NCBI GenBank assembly: GCA_037043455.1
Contig: JAWPHD010001422.1
Span: forward strand, 1 to 64,000
Reading direction: 5' to 3'
Length of the DNA stretch: 64,000 nucleotides
DNA from: Cyrtodaria siliqua
Taxonomy: Eukaryota > Mollusca > Bivalvia > Adapedonta > Hiatellidae
Of the stretch, positions 40,301 through 55,300 are shown piece by piece. Below the pieces are notes generated by a model. That model was not told the DNA's origin, made no database searches, and worked only from the letters and a program-made list of their open reading frames with translations. Each line of letters opens with the position of its first letter. Positions within the stretch are counted from its first letter, which is position 1. A program made the position numbers and the translations under genes.

Positions 40301-43300
40301 ATACGTTAAACATCCCCATAGCATTCGTTTTGACTTCTATTGGCATATTTTGCATAGCCTAAATCGCTGTTTAAATGTGAAGATCGGAATTTTTGAGTTT
40401 TTTGAAACTGCAAAATTGCCGATTTCTCAAAACGGTCACAACAAATGGGTAGTCACCAATTTGGCTTAAATTAACAGGAATGATAGATCGGTACCTCTAC
40501 TACCTTTCCTGAAAATGTCGGCAAAAATCATGACTACCTATTTTTTGAGACCGTTTTAAAAGATGGTCACCCTTTTTTGTCACCCAAAACACACATTATT
40601 CAAAATGGCGGCTACAAGCTAAATAAGCAAAACTGAAAATCAGTAACAGAAACGTAAAACATGAATATTTTCTACTCCCGGACATAGTTATTTCCTGCCC
40701 CGGATAAAATGTCAGTAAGTCAACCTTTAAACACTTTTTCTGCCTTTCCTTTAGGATGTTTACGGTAAAAATCTGCAGCACTAGGCGCTTATTAAAAATC
40801 GCAACTACTGTAGGCCTAATCGGCAGTAATTTGTTGTGTTGATACGGTTGAATGAACTGTGGATAATTGCAAGTGAATACTTCACAATTCCAGGATTTAA
40901 TGAGGAAAAAGACAGACCTCTATTGTTATGGTTGAATGATGTAACAAATACTTGTAGAACAGCTACTAAAAATACTGCCAACTTGAGCTACTCAAGCCCG
41001 AGTCAAGGTCATGTCATGTAGACCACATGAGTCATGTCACGTTCGCCTCGATTAGGGACACCGACAACTTTGGTGATTAGACATAAACAAAACAAAGGAT
41101 GAAAGGTATGTACAGTACTCGGTACTGACCCATAAATGTGTTTTATTTCGTGCATGTTCATCTTTAGCGTCTCCGTTAAAATTTAATAATATAACACTGT
41201 ATTATTATTTCTATGATGAGTCCCTCCCAGTGGGGTCTATGTTCACTGAAAATATTACCCAATGTGCCCCAAAAATAGTTTTCTTTGTTCTCCAAAAATA
41301 TTTTTCCATTTATTTTTATTATTATGTTCCCTTGTTCCCCAAAATATTACCAATAACAGACAATGTTCCATTGTTCCCCAAAAATAAATGGCGTTGTCCC
41401 CAAACGCCCTCTATGACCGCAGAGCAGAAATACACCGTTGCCATCTCCCCTTCACCCACCACACCCCAGTACCCCTCCCCACCCACAGAATCGGTGCCCT
41501 CGCACCACCACCACACACACCCACTCCACTGCCCAAAGTTTGCATATAGCAAACATTAGATTTATTTGAGTGGCAGAACCAGATTTGTACAGATTTTTTT
41601 ATTATTCTCAAAGTAGCCATCCCGTCAACAACAGTCAAATTTTATAACCATTATTTACACTGTTTCTAAACCTACTGATGACAAAGTATATATATAACTT
41701 ACATATTTTGAGAATCCAAACTCTACATACACAGTATAAACGGCTTTAACCAGCCGGACCAAACCCCAAAACTGGATTGTCGAATTAAGTGTTACCATCA
41801 TTTTACGGATATTCAATCGCGGGTATTCTAAGAACCTATTAATAAACCTATACTTTTAATCGGCACATATACATTGTTATATGACCTGAACACCTGAATA
41901 GAGTTTTGATAAACGGTTTTCTAGTGTAATTTTGTAGTTATTTGGCGGGATAACTACTTTAAAAAACAAAAAAGAGGAGTGATAAGGGAGTCGGGTCAGG
42001 TTACAAAAACACAATTTCTTTTTTGTCTAACTATAAGTATAACAGTCCCAGCTCATTGGGATACTTTACTTTTTTGTTGAGATATTGTGAAATTCTATCA
42101 CACAAAACAATGGATACACGATGATACAACATGAACGTTTCTCTGTGATGTTGTCAGTTTACAGCAATATTATTAAAGACCGCCCCAGTTAAATTACAAA
42201 TAACAGGACACTTTAAAGGGACATATGGCAATCTTGAAGAATGTGTCGAACATTAGTATCACAGTTTATTAGTCCAGTATCAATTTAACTTTAAAACTGC
42301 TTGCATATAATTAAATAAAATTTAGATGTGTTATTCTACCATAGGTTTAAATATATGATTGGTGCAATAATATCAGCAATTAGTAATAATATATAAATTA
42401 TACAGTTATACTATAATTATAGAGAATAATATACAGGCGTTTCATATCTCATTCTTTCCGTCGTTGTGTTCTTGGGAAAGACACTTTCCCTTAGCCTCGT
42501 CCTTCGGATCGGGACGTAAACCGGGCGGTCCCGTGTATTGGTCTATCCTCCGAGCACAATAAGGAACAGTAGGAATCTATTCGGTAATAAGAGTAGGGCA
42601 CGGTTCCCGGATTCCTTTGTATCCTTCTCCTCTCTCTGGGGTGGCTCTAAATATTCTATACTGTGCTGATGAGCCGTTAAACAACATTCAATCCATATCT
42701 CATCCTGTATTGCCCCGAGATGCTAATATCTGCCCGAGAGCTTATATTTGGGCGAAGGCCGGGCACGATATGAAAATGTAATATTTCATTCTGTATGACA
42801 TAAAAAAAATGATATACTTCAAAATATATTTTGTTGATTTTTGCAGTGATGGGAGAATAATGATTAAATATTTATTTCTCGGCGGATATATAGCTGATCT
42901 TCCATGATCGAGTGCGGATTTATTAAACGAGTTGGCAAAAATATACAATGCGCGGCTTGTCGAGCATCAAATATTGTTTGCTGAAGAGTTTAAAAAATGA
43001 TGGATGATTTTGTGAGATTCTATTTATCACACAAAACCCGTACAAGTTGATGGTAAAACGTTCACATTTCTCTGTGATGTCAATTTACCTATATAGTAAT
43101 ACCGTATTTCCTCTATAAGAAGCGCCTTTCCTAATAGAAGCGCCCCCGCCTGTTTTAAGAAACCTTACCGTCTTCAAAAATTAAAAGTTACAAAAAACAC
43201 ACACTGTTTTTACCGCTAAACACACACTGTTTTTACCGCTAATGGATTTGATTAAATTAAAAGTTCCTCAAAAACACACACTGTTTTTACCGCTAATGGA

Positions 43301-46300
43301 TTTGATTACGGGAGTTTTTTACCTTCGACACCAGTATGGTCTATGACATAAACCTTAAAACGTTATCATCATCAATACAAATTACTGCTTTTATTTATCT
43401 CGTTCCTTTCAATTTACTGTTTAGCTTATCTTTTATTATTATTATTTAATTCAAACGCAACCAACCCGTTTTGTAATCGTCAACTTTGACGGAAATGTTT
43501 ATCATATAGATGCAGAGTGATGACAGTAATATACTCAGTACATTGTCAGCATTCGCAACATCTCGTACACTGCTTCGCAGCATGACTCGAATGTAATACG
43601 CAGGTTTCCATATTGGTTACGTCATACTAGCGTGACGCGCGTCAGATTCCCGCCAAAACGAATTTGCATTCAAAATCAAAGTTATCTTCAACATTTTGCA
43701 ATGTCATTTAGCCGATTTCTCCATCTATAGTTTATTTACGTGAAAGCAGTGATTAAACCTGCATCTGTATTGTAAATAACAAACATGCAACGCAAATCAT
43801 ACATCAACACGTGTGGCAAGCGGCCATACTGTTTATGTAGCAACAGCTTAGCAACAGTGCACTATTTTCTGTGCCGTTGCCTTCCGGCTAACAGAATGTG
43901 AAGATTTTGAACATACCGAAGCGCCGTGATACACACGAGGCGAGATCCCGAGGAATGACGGGATTGGCCGAGCGTTCACGATTGCATTGTCAGATTTAGG
44001 TTTAGTCAATACCGGTGTAACAGTAAAATATCGCCGAAAAGTAATTCTATAAGGAAACAGTAAGGGGGAAAGGAGGTGAAATATATTGAAAATTTGTATC
44101 ATAATAGTAGCGCCCCCTTCGCACTTTCCATAGCGGCCGGGAGCTACTGTTAGAGGAAATACGGTATATACGACAGCCCGAGTTAAATTTCTTTTAAAAA
44201 TAACAGGACACTCTGTCGATTCATGTAAAATTCCATTCATATATCATATGGCTTATATATTTTTCACCACCATCCTTTTTAACAACTTTTTTTGTTCATT
44301 TCAGAGACGCATCATCTGGTTTCCAGATGCCCTTCGTTCTTCAAATACCAATGCAACCCTGAAAGACGTGGATTTAACCAAAAAGGTTGACTATACTGTG
44401 ATCGCAAGATTCTAAACTCCAGAAAATATGTTATTTAATTAGGCCAAATCAGAAACGCGGTTAATTTTTCTTCGGCCTTATGTGTTACAGTGTGTAATTG
44501 TTACTGCGTATCCCGCTTGAGATGTGTTCGCCTGATCATGATGGTGATCATGATGGTGACTTCGATTTGGCAATCCCGAGGACTGAGCAGAAGTTATTTT
44601 TTTAAAGAACCAAAATGAACACAGAGACTATATAATGTGTAAAGCTGTTAAAAAACACCAAATGTATACAATGTCATACTGCTCACATTCAAAAAGACTT
44701 TTGGTGTTTTACATCATTTTAACACATTTTAGGCCATATATGGCGATATTTTTTTTGTTGTAAGTATGAAGTAAATTTCATTATTGTAGTATTTAATAGA
44801 TGTTTAGTTTATAAATATAATATAAATAAAATATTGTATTATTTATTCTTTGGTTCAGTTGGATCTATGTACAAAAAAAAGTTTCCATTTGCGTACAGTC
44901 ATGTATCTGAAACTGAAAAACTGCCTTTTGGGAACACAAGGTCATTTTAATCTATTTATTGTTTATTCAAGCTTTTGAAATATATCTTTTGTAATTAAAG
45001 TGACAAATGGGCCGATGATGGCAATCTTTAAGTGTACATCAAGCACTGAAATTAGCATCTCGAAACATGTTTTGCTGTTCTTAGCGGTACTCGTCTGATA
45101 AAGCAAATGTCACTGGTCTAGCCTGGTCAAGTAAAATTCATTGGGTTGAAGAGTACATAAAAATATCCGCATGACAGGTATATTTATATGAGAACTGAAC
45201 ACTTATTTTTGTGTCAACTGCTTAGAATGGCAGACACTTATCGATCACTGCACTTTGTCCGTCGTCGTCCGTCCGTCATACTTTAACCTGCAACCTAACC
45301 TTGGCCATCAATTGAAAAGTATTTTTATTATGTTCATGAAACTCACACACATCTTCATCTCAAGGAATGTTGTTACACATGTGCAATACCTCTGACTTTC
45401 ATTTTGGCAGAGTTATGCCCTATTTATCAGCCTAACCTGCAACCTAACCTTGGAAATAAGCAAACAGCACTGTCAGCAGGCGAAGCATGTGTTCATGGAT
45501 GATGGAACACACTTCTAGTTCAAGGTCGACTTAGTGACCGCTTCCCACTAATTACAGTCTGGAAACTGATATTTTCATGTCTATACTAGTTTGACATATT
45601 AAGCCGTTATATTTGTTTTGTCAAGTGTCGGTGCAGTGGACAGTGCGGTGCACTTAAAAGCACAGGATCCGGGTTCAAGACTCATTGGCGCCATTGAGTT
45701 TCCTCAGTGTGTTCGTCATTTCCAATTAGCCTCGTCCATCGTAAGGAGACATAAATCCTCCTATCCGAAGTTTATATATCGAAGTCTATTCTCCGAGCAT
45801 GTTTAATAAGCAAAAGTAGGAGTAGGGCGGTTTCCCAGATTCCAATGAGACACCTACCCTGACCACCCCTGCGAAATGGACCTCGGTCAACCATGCTTTA
45901 ACCATGGTCAACCATTGTTAACCATGGTATGTATACCTTGGATTAACCATGGCTGACCATGGTTTGCCATTTTTGTTAAATGGAACTACCATGGTCAACC
46001 ATGGTGTTAATGTAACCATGGTTGACCAAGGTGACAAACCATGGTCGACCAACGTCAAACCATGGTCGACCACGCTCATACCATGGTAAGCAAAAAAACC
46101 AAGGTTTTCTGATCTAATACAACACATCTAATACAACACGATATATAGCACTAATATTGCACCATCTACTTCTTGCACAGAAGCAATTTTAGTGGTCAAT
46201 TCCATTTTGTTAAGCATTGCCCCAGTGAAAATGTACACTGAAATTTCAGCGAAATAACAGTGAAATTTACTGAAAGAATTGGGCAAAATAGCAGTGAAAT

Positions 46301-49300
46301 CTCGGTTAAATGTCACACTGGAATTTTACTGAATTTGTAGTGAAATTTTACTGAAAGAATTGGGCAAAATAAAAGTGAGTTTCGGTGAAATCTTGTTGAA
46401 ATTACAGCAGAATTGGTCAATTTCAATATCAGTGAAATATCAATGAAATTTCACCAACAATACAACAGTTCAAGAACAATTCACAAATGTATTACCTTCA
46501 GTCTACATCACTTAGAAGACCTGATCATACTTGGTGAAATGTTGCATATGATACTGAAATGAAATAATATCTGCAGTGCTGAACACCATATTTTTCTATC
46601 AACAACAAAAAAAAACAATGTCAAATCCGCGAAAACATATGACAATATGGGTTTGGTTTTGAAATACAGTTTCCACTGTCTACATTTAGAAATGTCTGCT
46701 TTCAAATACAAGTATTATATGTATAAGATGTTTTGCAAGCAAAATCTACAATTGGTGGATTTTCCTGGCAAAAATTCAAAAGATGTGCTGCAATTTATTT
46801 GCTCTGTTTGTGAGAATCACATTCAGGTGTTAGAGTAGAATAATCCATTTTACTTTCCAAACCCCTAAACCAATCAATTTATCTTCATAAAACTTGCAAC
46901 ACATATCAAGGTAGTAGTCCTGTGGTGTCTTTTGATATAAAACAACACAATTTGGCAATTACAATGGAAATATCTTTAAAATTGATTTTTGTTCCAGGCT
47001 TTAATTATCTAGATTATTTCCCCCGTGATCCCAGCTGCATTTTCAGTATGGTGAGTTATTATAATGATGTACTATGTGAGTATCTATCTATCTGTCTGTC
47101 TGCCTGTCTAAATAAAAAATATGTAGAAAGATATGTCATTGAAATTGCAATCAATTAATTTTAGTGAAATTTCACGGTGTTTTTGCTGGAGTTGTTAGAT
47201 TGGGTTTCTGTCCAGTCACAGAATGGGTGTCAACTCCATTTTTTAAACCATGGTCATGGTCAACCATGGTTTTGCTGTCAGAAATGATTAGCTACCATGG
47301 TCAACCATGGTCTTGTCATTTCCCTCTGTTAATGACCATGGTCTACAATGATTTTATAGCTTACATGCTGAATTACCATGGTTGATGGTGGTGGTGACGG
47401 GAAGGAGGGGCCGGTGAGGGATAACCAAATAAATTGGACTGCAGCTTTTAATATTTTGATGTTAAGTATGGCTGCATATGGTGATGCTCGCCAATAAAAA
47501 ATAAATAAATAAAAAATCATTAACACACCAGCGGGTGGCCAGTTGAGTTCCATAATTCCAGATTGGCCATCACAATGCACATCGAGAAGTTGAACAGCGG
47601 TCAAGCTTTTTAAATATAGGCTACAGACTACTTTTCAGACTTGAGTGTGAGCCCCTTCACCGAATACCGAATACGCACCTGTAGACGTTCAATGATTGAC
47701 ACTCGTTATATTTTGACCGACAGTGCCGAGTCGAAAAAATTATGTTTTAGCGTGTAATTTTGATAAAGAAATACCATGATGTTCGTAACATGTAGTACAC
47801 GTCACTATTTGAGCTTAAACAACATATTTTTAGTATCTCCTTGTATTTCATTAGAAAAGAACACAAGTGTTACCATTTTTAAACGCATTTTAACAATGGC
47901 ATCTCTTACGAGTTCTTTCCCCTCGCTTCGAAATTTTGAATGAGTGAATCTCGCTATTTTTCGCGCAGTAAAGCATATAAAAGTCAATACAGCTGAAGAT
48001 GACGAAACTTAAAGGGGAACTGAAATTTTAATCATATAAACTTGTTACAATCTTCCAGATTACGCGTTTTAAAAAAAAGAAAATGGCGGCCGTTACACTT
48101 TTTTTTGACGTTGACGGAAAATGACGTACTACTTTCCGTTGTCATGTGTTGCTATGATAAGTAGACGGCGGAGCTAAATAACCACTCTGCTTCCCACCTG
48201 GTGGTTCCGCCTTAATTCCATTAAACGATGGTAAAGCTTATATTAGCAGGATTTTATAACGGATATTTCGACAATAAAAGACGTTTAAAAACATTTTTTA
48301 CAGAATAAAATGCGATAACCTGTTTAAAATTACCTAATTAAGTCTATTAACTCTTCTAATTTTACCACATTTTAAACCGAAATTTGTTTTATTTCATACC
48401 CCAGTTAACCCCGTTTTCTCTTCTTGGAAAAGTGATTGGATGCGGTATGAAAGTTAATACTCGGACCACTTAACAAAACTAGCCAGCATTAAATGGCATA
48501 TACGTATACTACAAAGATGATCATGTTTATATGAATATAAAAACATAAAAAGCCACAAAGCAAGACACACATATATCACTGTCGTAGACAATGAAGCAAT
48601 ATATATATAAAGTGTTTTTTTTACCAAAGGAAAACGGCGAATGGGAAATTATAGAAACATCATCATCATCCTCGAGTATAACAAGAACAGAAGGTGCGTC
48701 ATACTCGAGGTAAGTAAGCATATGTACCCGCAGTTCAACCATAAGAAGTGTTACTTTATGTTTTTACGACCATGAACAGTCAATATGAATATGTTTTAAT
48801 GCTTTCGCATGCAAAAACAAAGAGAATGGTAGTAATGAAGTAAATATGAACACAATACTAGGTATTTTATTTCTTTTGTATTTCATTTCCACAATGTAAA
48901 AGTTTTACAATAATGCTTTTAAAACATGAAGTCATGGGCCTAATATGTTATTGAATGTTAACAGACAGCGAATAAGTGTTGGAACGTTTTATCGCCTATA
49001 GTATCTATTGTTTGAACAAACCAACATTACTGGGACAATCTGACTTTTTTATTTCAAATTGCTATTACTTTTTATAAATTGTACCCTTCCAGTTTTATAA
49101 TACGATGAATACGATGTACACTATAGAGTCTAGTGTTTATGGTGTTTCGTCTATGATACTTTTATAGTATATATACTCTTTACGGTTTTCTTTTGATACT
49201 CATCAGACTATACTTCACCCTGAAGCTCCGAAGACGTCCATTGTTTCACATTTTGAATACCCTATTCCCGGTGATTCTGATGGCCTCACTGATCGTGTTT

Positions 49301-52300
49301 GTGTTCAAACTTCCACCGGAGTCCGGAGAAAGAGTGGGAATGTCCCTAACAGGTAACCTATTAATTCTCTTCCATTTTAATTCCTATGGATATTGAATTT
49401 GAAAGGTCAGTTACCCTTTTACGTTTTTGCAGTTTTGCATTACATTACGTGGTCCCGCCTTAATTCCATTAAGCGATGGAATCGCTCATATTAGCAGGAT
49501 TTTATAACAGATATTTCGACAATAAAACACGCTTAAAAACATTTTTCACTGAAACAATGCGCTAACCTGTTTAAAATTATATATAAGATGTTTTAATTAT
49601 ACAATATGCAAACGTTCTAAGCCAAAATTAAAGTTTTATTTTATACCCGAGCCAAGCCCGTTTTCGCTTCTTGGAGAAGGGGTTGGATGGGTATGAACGT
49701 TAATACTCGAACCAAGTAATGATATATATAGCACAGGACATAAAGTGGACCTTTATAAGAATAAAAGACCAGCATTAATTCAATGCGCATGACACTAATG
49801 CTGGTCATAAGAACGTCATTACGTGTTCCGAGTATTAACTTTCATATCCCATCCAGCCCCTTCTCCAAGAAGCGAAAACAGGGTTGGCTGGGGTATGACA
49901 TAAAACCTTAATTAGCTGTCATCAGTTCAATACAATGCGTGCATTTACAGACTACGCAGTACGCAGACATAAAGTAATCTATACTGCCTACAACATTTTA
50001 AATTACACTTTTTTACATCGCCAGAACAATATTTATTTTCATTTTATTACATTTCAATATGGAGTTGTGAACTACTGATTTGTCTAATCATGATCATATA
50101 TTCAGGGTATAAAATGACACCATAGGCTCTTTAAAGGGCACACCGTTTTCGGAAAATTATTGTAAAGCTAATCATTTATTTGGTGAATATATTTTCGTTT
50201 AATATACGTATATGACATTTAATTATCAATGCTTGAACTGATTCATTGTGAAGTTCAGTTCATTTGTTTGGATTTATATCGTATAACAATGTAAAAGCTC
50301 TTATTTCAGTTATCATGATCCTTATATTTGTGCACATCATTCTTTTGAAATAGTTCTGATTTTCTGTTTTGATTTTGTACTTGACTTATGACACTAAACA
50401 TATCCATTAATAATTTTGTATTTCATTTCTGCTGTTGTATTTGAATTGCGTATCGGTCCACATTCGTCATTAATAATTTTGGTTTAGATCTGCAGTGGAT
50501 TCGGAAAAAAACTGTCATCCTCGTCTTCGCCTCGGTCGACATTATTTTCCTCAGGCTGACAATATCCACTATCACCCTCACAGGGATGCAATATTTATAT
50601 AATATTCGTCTTCAATCATTTGTTGTCCCACCCTTCACGGTTTATACTCTTGTTTCTCCGGCTTCTGCCATGTCACCGTGTTCTGCCTTTGAAGCATTCT
50701 GGATGTGGACTTTATTGTTAGAGAATTCCTTGTGATGGGATGTTGTTTTGTTTATACTGTCTTGTCTATTTGGGTGCTGAAGACAGGATACTAGCGAGGA
50801 TTGTGTACACATACAATCGATTCAAGCTAACCTGTAGGCCTTATAGCCTTATAGCCTACTGACCTCTCCAATTCGGTAACCCTGTCTTCACGACCCTTTA
50901 TGTTGTGTTTTGTCTTGTTCGTTATATAATTAATTAAATATTGGTTAGTACAGTGCGGACCTACGATGCCATTGCGTTTGAACGCTGTGGTTTCTATATG
51001 ACCCTATATCTCAATTTTGTTTTATATTCGTCTTTGTTTAGTGTTATATTTATATTGCCTTTTAATACCGCTTAATTAAGCCGGCGCTAGGGGGCGTGAG
51101 AGGTGTTGCTTCGTTCATTACTTCTCATGAACAGACTCAATAAAACCGAGTCTGCTGCTTTATTCTCTTAATTGTGTTTGTTGCTCCCAAAGGATCACCT
51201 TTATCAGTATTTATTTCAATTATGCCTAGTTTATAAGAGAATACCGGTGGAGATTTATTCATTTACACGGTTCTGTTTAATTGGGATGACAATACGTCAC
51301 ACTATTGTAAGAGTGGGTTTTGTTAACTCTAGAACTCGGTTTAAATTCCCAGAGGTATTTTTGCCAGCGACCATTCCAAAATCGAACAGGAAAAGTAGCA
51401 TTCAAGGACGACAGTCAACCACTGACACACACAGAAACAACGAACAAATTGAAAGATGAATAAAATGCCAAAGAAGACATCACAAACATAAAAAGGTTGA
51501 CAATAGGACTACCGCCTTAGAACGGTCAGTGTCAAAAAAGGCCTCACACTTACCCTGCTGTCATCCCAATAAAACGGGACAGTATTAATAAAGAAATCCA
51601 CGCCATGAACTATTCTCTAACCAACAAGGCAGCAATAATAGACAATATAAGTAAAACACAAAGATGCTCGTGCATATATAAGTACAAAAACAATAGCCTA
51701 GAAAGCCACAAAGAAGGTACTCAGTGACTTGGCAGAAGCCAGAGCAACATGAGAACAAACCATTGTATGTTTGCGGTGTCGCCTATATGTTGTATGTTTG
51801 CGATGTCGCCTATTTGCTGCTTCTATTGTTTGCGGTGTCGCCTATATGTTGCTTGTTTGCGGTGTTGCCTATATACTGCTTCTAGTTATCCTTGTATATT
51901 GTTTGTTTTTAATGCGTGGTTTTATGTTACTGTTTTCTGTGGATGTTATATTTTTCTGCTCTACTTTTATACCTCCTTTTTACTTTTGCGTTCATTGTGC
52001 ATTAGTTTTGACGTGCGACTCTTGCTTTGGGATCGTCAAGCCCAATCTATGTGGCTTTATAGTAGAATATCGACATTCACACTAGCGTTTGTTTAGTGTT
52101 GTGTGGCGGCCGTAAAATGTTGCCCCGTAAAATGTTGCCCCGACTACAAATCAGTAGTGTTATTACTTACTGGTCCTTTGGGATCATCAAGCCCAATCGT
52201 TGTGGTTTAAAGTAGAATATCGCTTAAGCCGGTGCTAGGAGGCGTGAGAGGTGTTGCACCTGCATTATCTCTCTGCCCTGCTCAATAAAACCGAGTCTGC

Positions 52301-55300
52301 TACTTTTATCGCTTGTTTGTGTTTGTTGCTTCCGAAGACCCGCTTTTCAGTATTTATTATATAAATGTAACGGCACTCATGACCTACTCTGCATTTCGGA
52401 TTGTGTTATTAACCATTAAATCGGACTTTTCTCATCAGCACTTTTATATTGTAGTTCTGGTTTTATACTTGACGTTAATATTCGACAGCATTTATCATGT
52501 CGAATAATTTCATATGTCAGTTCTTCTGATTTACTTGTTTGTTAGTACGAACAACATATATCATGGACAACACCATAATTTAATAAATATGCTTTCATAC
52601 TTTTAATGATACGTAGTCATATTTTGTTTAATACTTAGCGAATATATATGCAAACATTTATTACGAATAATTATAATCAGCTTGGGATTGCATTTCGGGT
52701 AAGGTCACAGTTACTAAAAATAGAAAAATGGTTTCCGCTCAATAAATTTAGTTAGGAAAGAGATACTGGAATAAAACATTATGGGTAGCTAGCTTATATG
52801 AAAAGGAAGCATGGATTGCATTTGGGGTCACTGGAGTCAAGGTCACTGTTACCAAAATAGAAAAACGGTTTCCGCTCAGTAACTTCAGTTAGGAATGAGA
52901 TATTGGAATGAAACTCTATGGGTAGGTAGCTTATATGAAAAAGAAACTTGGGATTGCATTTAGTTCATTTAAGCTCACTGGGGTCTAGGTCAAGGTAGAA
53001 AATGGTTTCCTCTCAATAACTTCAGTTAGGAATGAGATATTGGAATGAAACAGCATGGGAGCTAGCTTATATGAAAAAAAAGCTCGGTATTGAATTTGGG
53101 GTCACTGGGGTCAAGGACAAGGTCACTACTACTAAAATAGAAAAAACGTTACCGCTCAGTAACTTCATTTAGGAATGCGATATTGGAGTGAGTCTTTATG
53201 GGTAGGTAGCTTTCATGAAAAGGAAGCTTGGCATTGCATTATCGGGTCACTGGTGTCAAGGTCATTGTTACTAAAAATAGAGAAACGGATTCCACTCAAT
53301 AACTTCAGTTAGGAATGAGATATTGGAATGAAACTTTATGGGTAAGTAGCTTTTAGGAAAAGAATTGTGGGATTGCATTTGGGGTCACCGGAGTCAAGGT
53401 CACTGTTATTTAAAATAGAAAAACGGTCACCGCTCAGTAACTTCAGTTAGGAATGATATATACTGAACCAAACAAGTAATGATACATACTTTAGGCCCAT
53501 ATAAAATGTTAATACCGTTTTCAGATATGTGTAAATCTACTTTATAAGTTTTGGTTGAACGTCAGACACTGTATTTTGGTGGTGTTTTTCGATTTGTACG
53601 TGCTACACAGGAAATGCATGATGCAGTACATCTACAAATACAAACATATCGGTGTTGCATAGATATTGTATCAAAGAAAGCGTAAAAAAACGATAGATTA
53701 CTTCTACTGTTATGCCGAGACTAAATCAAAATAAACGGCTTATAGCCATTGGAATGCTGGAAGCCAACGCACGTCACGCGACGTCGCCGCTCACTTTGTG
53801 GTGTGTCTAGAATCACTATAACTCGTTTATTAGGTCGATACCAAGCACATGGTACGATTGATGGCCTTCCTCGATCCTGCAGCTCACGTGAGACGACCAG
53901 TGCACAGGACCGTCACATTAGGACGTCACATTTACGTGACCGTTTTCTGCCGGCTACTAATACTCACGCCGTAACGCCTGGGCGAACAAACTACAGAATC
54001 AGTGTTCACTACGTACGAAACAGACTTGCAGACACCTAATAAACTCAATGAGGAGAAGATGTACCGCAGTATTAAACGCGCGCGGGGGGCAAATCCGATA
54101 TTAAATACGTTCAGAACTTGCAACTGTGACCATATGATTTAACAAACGATTAAGCAACATTTCTATTCGAAGTAAATGAACAATGTTACATCCTATACTT
54201 TCATAATTTCAGTAAAAATACAGAAATAAAATAGTGTCAATACAAAAATACGTAACTGAATTCATGTATCGTTACTTGTTTGGTTAAATACGATTACTTA
54301 TATTAAAAAATGTGCAATAGCTGAGAATGCAAATGTTTAGTGGTATAGTGATAAAACAATTAATAGAGGTTAAACATCAAAAAAGAAAGCAAATATTTCG
54401 TTACAAATCTTTATACAACTAACATCTTAAATAATTCATAATTTTTCATTTTCAGTAGGTGATACAATTTGTGTTACTCGGTTTTATTCTTAGGTTCTAT
54501 AATAAAATAGAACTCTTTGGCTGAGTAAAAAGACGATAATTTTCAAGATTTTGGTTTTGAAAGATACATATATTGAATCAGTTTGCATGAATGGGTATGA
54601 AACATGCAGGATTTTAAAAGAATCATACTGTAGATACCTTAATTTTAACAATAGACTTGGTTGAACATCAAGGATAAAGACCGAGTTTATCACCTACCAG
54701 AATGTATTGGTAAGTCTTATTTCTGGTCAGTGATTTGTCAGTTTTCTTTGATGATGCTCTATCAAAATTATGAATTCTGTATTACAGTTCTGCTTTCCTA
54801 CGCCGTGTACTTGACCCTTATCTCGGAACATATTCCCCAGACATCGCTGAATTCAAGCATTTTGTGTAAGTTTTTTAATATACAAATGATTATTGTGTCG
54901 CCTGCGTCGTCCGACGTCGTCGTCGTCATTCGTCGTCCGTCACACTTTAACTTGCAACGTAATCTTTGTCATAAATTGAACGGTATTTGACCTATGTTCA
55001 TAAAACTTCACACACATCTGCATTTTACCTTAAGAAATGTCGTTAAATATGTCCAAATAACTCCGACTTTCATCTTGACAGAGATATGACCCTTTCATAA
55101 AACTTTAACCTGCTCCTAAACAAGCTCATAATAGGCGACACACGTGTTCCGTGGAACACCATACTAGTGTATTTTAGTTACCACAAAAGTTGCAGCATAG
55201 ATAGAAATGTGTGAAAAGTATATCTGCGTTATTACTTTCAGACGATTCATCTTAACATCATACCTTTCCTTTTGTTAGCATGTAATCTCGGTAATATGAC

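Noticed and set aside
41435..41545. Pro/His-rich frame in a C-rich stretch
   Set aside because: Short, low-complexity and unsupported by splice sites; both strands are open only because of base composition.
43848..44240. 130-codon - strand frame inside the TIR element
   Set aside because: No transposase motif, it runs across the element's right end into host sequence, and its composition is unremarkable.
44386..44415. Continuation of the 44,305 frame through VDYTVIARF to TAA as the pre-M1 strand of the receptor
   Set aside because: Exon 7 at 48,630-48,709 fits phase and motif (ENGEW) exactly, and exon 8 supplies [11 protein letters not shown]; no donor after 44,385 gives the phase 2 needed to reach exon 8.
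50488..50590. Possible extra receptor exon with a hydrophobic translation before M2
   Set aside because: Exon 8 (phase 1) joins exon 9 (phase 1) to give an uninterrupted M2; no frame here fits and none is missing.
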